Source: CAYRJA01 sp964424455 (GTDB lineage Bacteria > Bacteroidota > Bacteroidia > Chitinophagales > UBA10324). From it: a stretch of DNA of 20,416 nucleotides. The notes under the pieces are model-generated. The model worked only from the letters and a program-made list of their open reading frames with translations, had not been told where the DNA came from and searched no databases. Made by a program: the position numbers and the translations under genes. The stretch spans positions 1 through 20,416 of the forward strand of contig CAYRJA010000053.1 in assembly GCA_964424455.1 (NCBI GenBank). The letters run 5' to 3'. Shown one piece after another: positions 1 through 6,147 of the stretch (position 1 is its first letter; the number at the start of each line of letters is the position of its first letter).

Positions 1-1305
1 GTTACAAATGAGGTAAAGCTGATGCTTGACCCCAATGCTGCTGTAACACCAAGTACTGAACCCGTAAAATTTGGAGCAAAAGATGTTCGCGATTTATCCT
101 GGAAACAATTGATGGATGCTTATTCCTGTACCGAATGTGGAAGATGCACTTCCGTGTGCCCGGCTAACCAAACCGGTAAGTTGCTTTCTCCACGAAAAAT
201 TATGATGGACACGCGCGACCGTTTGGAAGAAGTGGGAAGGAATATTGACAAACACGGGATGGACTTCGTTGACAATAAATCTTTATTACACGATTATATT
301 ACTGAAGAAGAACTGTGGGCTTGCACCACCTGCAATGCCTGTGTGGAAGAATGTCCGGTGAATATTGATCCACTTTCCATTATCGTAGATATGCGTCGCA
401 GCTTAGTTATGGAAGAATCAAAAATGCCAACAGAGCTTGCGGGTATGATGGGAAATATAGAAAATAACGGAGCGCCCTGGCAATTCCCTGCTGCCGACCG
501 GCTGAAATGGGCAGAAGGAATGGATGTTCCTACTATGGCAGAGATGGTATCAAAAGGTGAGGGCGTAGAAATACTGTTTTGGGTAGGCTGTGCCGGAAGT
601 TTTGATGACCGTGCAAAATCAATCACCCGTGCATTTGCAAAAATTCTTAAAGAAGCGAAAGTGAATTACGCCGTTTTGGGTACAGAAGAAACCTGCAATG
701 GTGATCCGGCAAAAAGATCGGGGAATGAATTCTTAGCTCAGATGCAGGCAATGCAAAATATTACTACGCTGAATAATTATGGAGTGAGGAAAATTGTAAC
801 CGCCTGCCCTCACTGCTTCAACACTTTGAAAAACGAATATCCTGCATTGGGTGGAAATTATGAAGTAGTACATCATTCTGTTTTCCTGCAACAATTGATT
901 CAGGAAGGAAAGCTGGTAATTAAAGAAGATAATCCGTTGAAAGGAACTCCTATTACCTACCATGACAGTTGTTATATCGGCAGAGGGAATAATATTTACG
1001 AGGCGCCCCGTCAGGTAATTGATGCTTTTAAAACTGAATTGAGAGAGATGAAAACCTGCCGTTCTCGCGGAACATGTTGCGGTGCAGGAGGCGCTCAGAT
1101 TTTTAAGGAAGAAGAAAGAGGAACAAAGAGAGTTAACCAGAAACGTACTGAGCAAATAATGGAAACCGGTGCCTCAATTGTTGCATCTTCCTGTCCTTTC
1201 TGTATGATTATGCTGGATGATGGAATAAAGAGCAAAAATAAAGACCAGGAAATACATGTGAAGGATATTGCAGAGCTGATTGCAGAAGCGAAAGAGTTGA
1301 ATTAA
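1..1305 (+). CDS. Heterodisulfide reductase-like Fe-S oxidoreductase, 5' end cut by window edge
   Basis: Predicted iron-sulfur electron-transfer protein of the HdrD/GlpC/LutA type. Counting from the ATG at 22, two 4Fe-4S motifs are visible: CTECGRCTSVCP (C36, C39, C42, C46) and CTTCNACVEECP (C101, C104, C107, C111). Two cysteine-rich CCG-type domains follow: the first has WVGCAGS and TACPHCFNTL (about residues 187-275), the second has YHDSCYIGRG, TCCGAGG and SSCPFC (about 315-405). The frame stays open from base 1 to the ATG at 22 (codons reading VTNEVKL), and the sequence before the first cluster is very short. The true start is therefore probably outside the window, and Bacteroidota relatives often carry an N-terminal membrane cytochrome-like part. 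Redox partner and substrate cannot be told from here. It is convergent with the next gene, with 21 nt between them. Confidence 0.85.
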   Translation, partial: VTNEVKLMLDPNAAVTPSTEPVKFGAKDVRDLSWKQLMDAYSCTECGRCTSVCPANQTGKLLSPRKIMMDTRDRLEEVGRNIDKHGMDFVDNKSLLHDYITEEELWACTTCNACVEECPVNIDPLSIIVDMRRSLVMEESKMPTELAGMMGNIENNGAPWQFPAADRLKWAEGMDVPTMAEMVSKGEGVEILFWVGCAGSFDDRAKSITRAFAKILKEAKVNYAVLGTEETCNGDPAKRSGNEFLAQMQAMQNITTLNNYGVRKIVTACPHCFNTLKNEYPALGGNYEVVHHSVFLQQLIQEGKLVIKEDNPLKGTPITYHDSCYIGRGNNIYEAPRQVIDAFKTELREMKTCRSRGTCCGAGGAQIFKEEERGTKRVNQKRTEQIMETGASIVASSCPFCMIMLDDGIKSKNKDQEIHVKDIAELIAEAKELN

Positions 1306-1326
1306 CTCTATTATTTGCTGAATCAA

Positions 1327-3396
1327 TCAGTGTAGTTTATTCAACTTATTCTGATACTCCCGCATTCTCTCTTTATCTCCCTTCAATGAGTACATTGAAA
1401 TAATATTCTGGTATCCTATCGGATTATCCGGGTAGCACCGAATCAGAATTTCACAGCAGCGGATAGCAGCATCTAATTTATTTTCGCTCTGATAGGTAGC
1501 TGCAAGATTTTTTAATCCATTAAATGAACACGGAAACAAAGAAACCGATTGGCTAAAAAATTCCTCCGCCTTAGAATAATCTCTCATTGAAAAATAACTT
1601 ACTCCTAAATTGTTAAGCACATTCTCCTGATTCGGGTTTTCTTTGAGTGACTTCATTAACGCTTCTTGTGCCCTGCTGAAATCATTTTTATAGAGATAAA
1701 TTTCACCAAGCAATGAATAGGAATTCATAAAATTATCTTCCAGCTCGTTCACCTTATTTAACCACTTAACTGCATCATCATATTTTTTTTCTTCCTTATA
1801 GAGAACCGCAAGATTGTAAATAGCTTCTTTTTTAGGTTTATCAAACCGTATGATGGATTGCATATAAGCATATTCTGCTTTGTTGAAATCGCCGGCAAGA
1901 TATGCGCAACGTCCTTGCAAATACCAGTTATCCTGCACTTCAGGGCTAATTATATTTCCCTCTTCGAGAATAGATTCTGCCTCTGTATAAAGCGCTTTCT
2001 TCTCTACTGAATTATCTGATGAATCTGCTTTAGCTGAAAGATATTGCCCCAGAGTTTGATATACATAGTAGCTGTCAGGAGAATCTTTGATACCTGAGCG
2101 AAACATTGCCTCATTATTTTTCCAGACAGGATTTCGTGCAATAGTTCTTGCAGAGAATAATACTGTAACAGCTAAAACAGGTATAACAAGATAAGCGGTT
2201 TTATTCCTTATCTGTTTTGTTTTTTCAATTCCTGATTCCAACAATAAAATCAATAAAGCACAAACCGGTAATGCAGGAATAAACAGAAATCTGTCTGCCA
2301 TGTTAGGAGCTAACATTACCAGCAAATGAGTATAAAGCAGAACAGATGCTCCATAAAAAATAATGAAGTAAGAAGTAGGTGTTCTTGATTTCATTTTTAC
2401 AACCGCATAAGCTGCTGCACTTCCAAAAATTACAAGAGCAAATAAAGCCGGTGTACTAAACAAGCCGGTTACCGGAATCTGATTGTAACTGTAATCCCAA
2501 CTCAGATGAAGTGGAAAAATAAGTTTCTCTAAATTTTTCAGTTGAATGAAAAGAATGGTACCAACTTTTTCTGTGAATGAATGAGTGTGAAATAAGGTAT
2601 TGGTTATAGATAATTGTTCTTCCGGAGGAGCATCCAAAAAAATATTTCTGATGAATAAATAAACTCCGGTCAAAAGAAGCGTTGGCAACAAATAGAAAAG
2701 CGAAATCTCTCTACTATTCTTTCTGCCGAAGAACCAAAGAGAAAATACTGCCGGAATGAGCATTGTAACAGCAGATTCTTTGGCAAATAGTCCAATAAAA
2801 AAACTGAATAATCCGGTTACATAAAGTTTTATATCTCTTCTATCATGCTTAATAAACAGAGATGCCGGAATCAGAAAACTGAATAAAAATGCGAAGATTT
2901 CATCGCGGCTTTTGATGTTAGCGACTACTTCAGAATGAACAGGATGAGAGAGGAATAGCAGAGTTACAAGTAAAGCAATCAAATGTTTGCTGGGGAAGAA
3001 CTGTAACAGCATCCGATGAAGCAGAATACCACAAATGATGTAGAGCAAAATATTAATAAAATGTCCCATAAACGGATTAAGTCCGAACATTTGTACTTCC
3101 ATAGCAAAACTGAGCATAGTAAGAGGGCGGTAAGCTCCGTAGTTCTGCTGGTTGTAGCCATAAAACGTTCCTTTGGTAATTAATTGTGCAGCATGGTCAA
3201 GTCCATGATTTACTAATTTGTTTTCTTTAATCAGAATGGTATCATCACCACAATAATCATAGCTGAGTGTATTGAAATAAAGCAGAAAACAAAACAGAGC
3301 AATAAGCACAGTAATTAATTTGTTATTCTGAAAAAATGGAGGTGTGGTACTCTTCTGCCCCACTTTATCTTTTCGCTTACCCTTATTACTGCTCAT
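1327..3396 (-). CDS. Polytopic membrane protein with C-terminal TPR repeats, TMTC-like
   Basis: 689 residues. A basic N-terminus is followed by a hydrophobic region of roughly 9-11 membrane segments (about residues 26-420), then a soluble part of TPR-type helical repeats (about 425-689; for example LGEIYLYKNDFSRAQEAL and LGVSYFSMRDYSKAEEFF). The acidic DYCGDD at 47-52, just after the first membrane segment, and HPVHSEVVANIKSRDE at 151-166 match the layout of eukaryotic TMTC O-mannosyltransferases and related GT-C enzymes (HPxHTEAVAxxxGRAD in that family). A lipid-linked-sugar glycosyltransferase acting in the inner membrane is the likeliest role; the substrate is unknown. No TAnnTTTG box was found in the 86 nt upstream. 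The terminator of the ribosomal protein operon lies directly upstream, so this gene is probably transcribed separately. Confidence 0.75.
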   Translation of the reverse strand: MSSNKGKRKDKVGQKSTTPPFFQNNKLITVLIALFCFLLYFNTLSYDYCGDDTILIKENKLVNHGLDHAAQLITKGTFYGYNQQNYGAYRPLTMLSFAMEVQMFGLNPFMGHFINILLYIICGILLHRMLLQFFPSKHLIALLVTLLFLSHPVHSEVVANIKSRDEIFAFLFSFLIPASLFIKHDRRDIKLYVTGLFSFFIGLFAKESAVTMLIPAVFSLWFFGRKNSREISLFYLLPTLLLTGVYLFIRNIFLDAPPEEQLSITNTLFHTHSFTEKVGTILFIQLKNLEKLIFPLHLSWDYSYNQIPVTGLFSTPALFALVIFGSAAAYAVVKMKSRTPTSYFIIFYGASVLLYTHLLVMLAPNMADRFLFIPALPVCALLILLLESGIEKTKQIRNKTAYLVIPVLAVTVLFSARTIARNPVWKNNEAMFRSGIKDSPDSYYVYQTLGQYLSAKADSSDNSVEKKALYTEAESILEEGNIISPEVQDNWYLQGRCAYLAGDFNKAEYAYMQSIIRFDKPKKEAIYNLAVLYKEEKKYDDAVKWLNKVNELEDNFMNSYSLLGEIYLYKNDFSRAQEALMKSLKENPNQENVLNNLGVSYFSMRDYSKAEEFFSQSVSLFPCSFNGLKNLAATYQSENKLDAAIRCCEILIRCYPDNPIGYQNIISMYSLKGDKERMREYQNKLNKLH

Positions 3397-3482
3397 TAGA
3401 AATAAATGATTGTGAAATCAGAGATAATGATAGAAAATATTTTTGTCTGGTTCAGATAGAAATTCCATTTACTCAAACTAAA

Positions 3483-3509
3483 AAGGCGCGCCTATAACAG
3501 GTGCGCCTT
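3483..3509 (-). terminator. Rho-independent terminator of the rplV-rpsQ operon
   Basis: Read on the minus strand, AAGGCGCACC, a 7-nt loop and GGCGCGCCTT form a 10-bp stem with one G-T wobble, followed by TTTTAG. It lies 46 nt past the rpsQ stop and before the next minus-strand gene. It marks the 3' end of the ribosomal operon at rpsQ instead of reading on into rplN. Confidence 0.8.
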
Positions 3510-3525
3510 CAGTTGTATTGAATAA

Positions 3526-3542
3526 AGCTGTTTGTAACAGCT
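3526..3542. repeat. Short inverted repeat AGCTGTT-TGT-AACAGCT
   Basis: Perfect 7-bp arms around a 3-nt spacer, just past the rpsQ stop codon. It contains TTGTAACAG, a one-base variant of the word repeated across this window. It could act as an extra 3' hairpin ahead of the terminator. Confidence 0.45.
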
Positions 3543-3554
3543 ATTTAATGACTT

Positions 3555-3815
3555 TTACTTCGCTTTCTCTACTACCTCTACTAACCGCCACCGCTTTGTC
3601 TTACTAAGCGGACGGGTTTCTTCAATTCTTACCACATCACCGATGCTACATTCATTCTTTTCGTCATGTGCATGAAACTTGGTACTCTTCTTCAGAAACT
3701 TTCCGTATTTCGGGTGCATGATTTTTCTTTCCACTACAACGGTAATGGTTTTATTCATCTTGTTACTGGAGACAACTCCTGTTCTTGATTTCCTTAAATT
3801 TCTTTCAGCCATCAT
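3555..3815 (-). CDS. rpsQ: 30S ribosomal protein S17
   Basis: 86 residues, of normal length. S17 binds 16S rRNA early in 30S assembly. Recognisable stretches are GVVSSNKMNKTITVVVER, HPKYGKFLKKS and the OB-fold segment IGDVVRIEETRPLSKTKRW. Two consecutive ATG codons (3815 and 3812) are possible starts; MAERNLRK from 3812 is the more usual N-terminus, and 3815 is given as the outer limit. The rpmC stop is 5 nt upstream. It is the last gene of the operon: in most Bacteroidota rplN follows, but here a terminator does. Confidence 0.96.
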   Translation of the reverse strand: MMAERNLRKSRTGVVSSNKMNKTITVVVERKIMHPKYGKFLKKSTKFHAHDEKNECSIGDVVRIEETRPLSKTKRWRLVEVVEKAK

Positions 3816-3820
3816 AGTAA

Positions 3821-4030
3821 TTATTTAGCAGCAGTTTTTTTTGCTCTTGCGGTTTGTTCTGTCTTCATTCGTGCAATATCACGACGAAGTTCTTTCAGTG
3901 TCTTTGGATTTTCCAATTGATTCACCGTATGATTAAAGTGCAACTTCTTGTATCGTGCTTTTTCTACATTCATTTTTTCCTGAAGATCTTTATCAGAAAG
4001 TTCGTGTAGATTTAGTTTTGTTCTTGGCAT
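3821..4030 (-). CDS. rpmC: 50S ribosomal protein L29
   Basis: 69 residues, of usual length, mostly helical. L29 binds 23S rRNA next to the exit tunnel. The family pattern is clear: LHELSDKDLQEKM at the N-terminus and the LENPKTLKELRRDIARMKT helix that carries the conserved I-A-R-x-x-T region. A basic AKKTAAK tail ends the protein. It lies 25 nt downstream of rplP and 5 nt upstream of rpsQ, in the standard S10-operon order. Confidence 0.95.
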   Translation of the reverse strand: MPRTKLNLHELSDKDLQEKMNVEKARYKKLHFNHTVNQLENPKTLKELRRDIARMKTEQTARAKKTAAK

Positions 4031-4055
4031 TGTTCCTGTTTTTTTCTTATAATTA

Positions 4056-4472
4056 TTATCCTGCGTATTCTCTGCTTATCACAAACTTAGTGGCAATCGG
4101 AAGTTTTTGTGCTGCAAGTTTTAATGCTTCTTTTGCGGTTTGTAACGGAACTCCTTCTGCTTCAAATAAAATTCTCCCCGGCTTTACTACAGCAGCCCAT
4201 CCTTCAGGGTTTCCTTTTCCTTTTCCCATACGAACTTCTAATGGTTTTTTGGTAATGGGTTTGTCAGGGAAAATGCGAATCCAAACCATTCCTTCACGCT
4301 TCATGTGGCGGGTTAATGCCACACGGGCAGCTTCAATTTGTTTTTCGGTCATCCAGCACTGTTCCAATGCCTTTAATCCAAAAGTGCCAAAAGCTAAGGT
4401 AGCGCCGCGATGGTCATTACCTTTCATTCTTCCTTTCTGCCCTTTTCTATATTTTGTTTTTTTCGGTTGCAT
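4056..4472 (-). CDS. rplP: 50S ribosomal protein L16
   Basis: 138 residues, full length. L16 sits at the A-site side of the large subunit and organises 23S rRNA there. It begins MQPKKTKYRKGQKGR and contains the family stretches GNDHRGATLAFGTFGLKAL, RMGKGKGNPEGWAAVVKPG and the ending AAQKLPIATKFVISRE. The 83-nt gap to rpsC upstream is unusually long for this operon and is occupied by an inverted-repeat element. Confidence 0.97.
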   Translation of the reverse strand: MQPKKTKYRKGQKGRMKGNDHRGATLAFGTFGLKALEQCWMTEKQIEAARVALTRHMKREGMVWIRIFPDKPITKKPLEVRMGKGKGNPEGWAAVVKPGRILFEAEGVPLQTAKEALKLAAQKLPIATKFVISREYAG

Positions 4473-4487
4473 GTCTTAGTCTTTTTT

Positions 4488-4554
4488 GTCATGCTGAACA
4501 AAGTAAGGTACCTGTAACACTCTTAGACGGGTTCTTTACTTTTCCTGAATGACG
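4488..4554. repeat. REP-like element between rpsC and rplP
   Basis: About 67 bp with imperfect terminal inverted repeats of about 21 nt: GTCATGCTGAACAAAGTAAG at the left, and a right end whose complement reads GTCATTCAGGAAAAGTAAAG. The loop holds CTGTAACAC. The GTCAT(G/T)CTGAAC-type end resembles intergenic repeats common in Bacteroidota genomes; this resemblance is from memory and was not searched. It would fold into a hairpin in the operon transcript between two ribosomal genes. Confidence 0.5.
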
Positions 4555-4555
4555 T

Positions 4556-5341
4556 TTAGCTGTTATTTCTATTTTCTTTTCTGCGTCCGCCGCCACCGCT
4601 TCTTCTCTCACCTCTTCCACCTTCGTGGCGACGATCTCCTTTTCTGTCGTCATTTTCACGACGCGGACGTGGAGCGCCTTCTGTTTTCTGTCCTACATTT
4701 GGAGATAAATCACGCTTACCCAATATTTCTCCTTTACAAATCCAAACCTTTATCCCTATTTTTCCATATACGGTTTGCGCTTCTCCCAGTGCATAATCAA
4801 TATCTGCACGAAGTGTATGCAGCGGAACTCTGCCTTGTTTAATTTCTTCAGAACGGGCAATTTCAGCGCCGGCTAAACGTCCGCTGATTCTCACTTTTAT
4901 ACCTTCTGCACCCATACGGATAGCAGATGCTATTGCCATTTTAATTGCACGGCGGTAATTAATACGGGCTTCAATCTGACGGGCAATAGAGTCGGCTACT
5001 ATTGCTGCATCTGTTTCAGGGCGACGGATTTCTACTATGTTAATCTGAACATCCTTCCCTGTAATTTTTTTCAATTCTTCCTTAATCAAATCTACTTCAC
5101 CACCACCTTTACCAATAATAATTCCCGGACGGGAAGTATGAATTGTAATGGTTAAGCGATTAAGTGTTCTTTCAATCACAATACTTGAAATACCTCCTTT
5201 AGAAATACGCGCACGCAGATAGTCGCGCACTTTCTGGTCGCCAATGAGTTTTTCGGCAAGATTATTTCCGCCAAACCAGTTTGACTCCCAACCACGGATG
5301 ATTCCTAAACGATTACCAATCGGATTTGCTTTTTGTCCCAT
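4556..5341 (-). CDS. rpsC: 30S ribosomal protein S3 with Arg/Gly-rich tail
   Basis: 261 residues. S3 binds 16S rRNA at the 30S head near the mRNA entry site. The N-terminus MGQKANPIGNRLG is canonical, the KH domain has the GKGG loop at 77-80, and the C-terminal S3 domain includes RRAIKMAIASAIRMGAEG and the LPLHT-like RVPLHTLRADIDY. From about residue 213 there is a low-complexity tail rich in R, G, E and D, longer than in E. coli S3 (233 aa). It is preceded by rplV with 14 nt between them. Confidence 0.97.
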   Translation of the reverse strand: MGQKANPIGNRLGIIRGWESNWFGGNNLAEKLIGDQKVRDYLRARISKGGISSIVIERTLNRLTITIHTSRPGIIIGKGGGEVDLIKEELKKITGKDVQINIVEIRRPETDAAIVADSIARQIEARINYRRAIKMAIASAIRMGAEGIKVRISGRLAGAEIARSEEIKQGRVPLHTLRADIDYALGEAQTVYGKIGIKVWICKGEILGKRDLSPNVGQKTEGAPRPRRENDDRKGDRRHEGGRGERRSGGGGRRKENRNNS

Positions 5342-5355
5342 TCAGTTGCTGATAT

Positions 5356-5880
5356 TTATTTTGTTTCTTCTTTATTTTCTGATTCTCCTTCATCTTCCTC
5401 TTTCGCCTTTTTCGATGTTCTTTTTCTGGGAGATTTTGCTTTAGGAGTTGTTTCTGTTGCTGTATCTACAGTTTCAATAATTTCTGCTGTTGTTTCTTCT
5501 ACGGACTCTTCTGTTGCATCCGCTTCATCAATTACTACACGGCTGTCAATTACAATTGTAACATGATTGGAACGCTTTCTTTTTTTATACGCTCGTCCAT
5601 GCGGAGCAGGCAGCCATCTCTTGAGCATGGTGCCGCCGTCCACAAAAATTTCTTTTACATATAGCTGACTATCTTCCGGATTATGTCCTTCATTTTTTTC
5701 TTTCCAATTATTGGTAGCGGATAGCAGAAGTTTCTCTACTTCTTTTGCAGTATGTTTAGAACTGAATTTCAGAAGATTCAATGCCTTTTCCACATCCACT
5801 CCACGGATGGTGTCCACCACATACCGCATTTTTTGCGGAGAGGTGGGAACATTTTTTAGTATCGCTTTTGCCTGTGCCAT
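5356..5880 (-). CDS. rplV: 50S ribosomal protein L22 with long charged C-terminal tail
   Basis: 174 residues from the ATG at 5880. L22 lines the peptide exit tunnel. The core covers about 1-115, with SPQKMRYVVDTIRG and the tunnel loop PAPHGRAYKKRKRSNH at 91-106. Residues 116-174 form an extra tail, first acidic (EEs and Ts), then a Lys/Arg patch, then acidic again; L22 is usually about 110-140 aa. The frame is open to an ATG at 5949, but that start lies upstream of the predicted transcription start, while MAQAKAIL at 5880 is the canonical N-terminus. It is the first gene of a rplV-rpsC-rplP-rpmC-rpsQ operon; rpsS and rplB are not upstream. Confidence 0.94.
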   Translation of the reverse strand: MAQAKAILKNVPTSPQKMRYVVDTIRGVDVEKALNLLKFSSKHTAKEVEKLLLSATNNWKEKNEGHNPEDSQLYVKEIFVDGGTMLKRWLPAPHGRAYKKRKRSNHVTIVIDSRVVIDEADATEESVEETTAEIIETVDTATETTPKAKSPRKRTSKKAKEEDEGESENKEETK

Positions 5881-5919
5881 AAAGTTGCCCCTTCTTAAAT
5901 GGTTTTTAAAAAGGGAGGG

Positions 5920-5949
5920 CAAAGATAATTGTCTAATCTTAATTGACAA
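5920..5949 (-). promoter_or_regulatory. Bacteroidota-type promoter of the rplV operon
   Basis: On the minus strand TTG (5949-5947) is followed after exactly 19 nt by TATCTTTG (5927-5920), a perfect match to TTG-N19-TAnnTTTG of the Bacteroidota primary sigma factor. It predicts a start of transcription around 5914 and a leader of about 35 nt before the rplV ATG at 5880. It supports the view that rplV opens the operon. Confidence 0.7.
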
Positions 5950-6085
5950 GCGTTTTAAAAGGTATTTTCCTCTATTTTTTATTTGTGTAGTATCATCAAC
6001 GAATTAAATAAGAAATGGATGAGTTTGAGTTATCGGGCTTCAACCCACAAATAAGTGTATTAACAAGATACAATCTATAAAATAC
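5950..6085. other. Intergenic region between protease gene and rplV
   Basis: Between the rplV promoter and the protease terminator I see no ORF of substance, no remnant of rpsS or rplB, and no repeat beyond AT-rich sequence. Confidence 0.5.
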
Positions 6086-6118
6086 GAAGGGAAAGATTTT
6101 TGTGGAATCTTTCCCTTC
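6086..6118 (-). terminator. Strong hairpin terminator after the metalloprotease gene
   Basis: A perfect 13-bp stem, GAAGGGAAAGATT with AATCTTTCCCTTC, encloses a 7-nt loop. It starts 29 nt past the protease stop codon. The minus-strand 3' flank is GTATTTTATAG, a weak U tract; on the plus strand the flank is A-rich. It most likely ends the protease transcript and insulates it from the ribosomal operon downstream. Confidence 0.65.
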
Positions 6119-6147
6119 AAAAATAAACTATTTAAAGTCTTCTTTCT

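Noticed and set aside
3955..4479. 174-aa plus-strand ORF
   Set aside because: It lies antisense to rplP and rpmC, which are certain; its Phe/Ser-rich composition is that of a reverse-strand shadow.
5881..5949. Upstream ATG of rplV at 5949
   Set aside because: It adds 23 residues not seen in L22 and lies upstream of the predicted transcription start; MAQAKAIL at 5880 is the family N-terminus.
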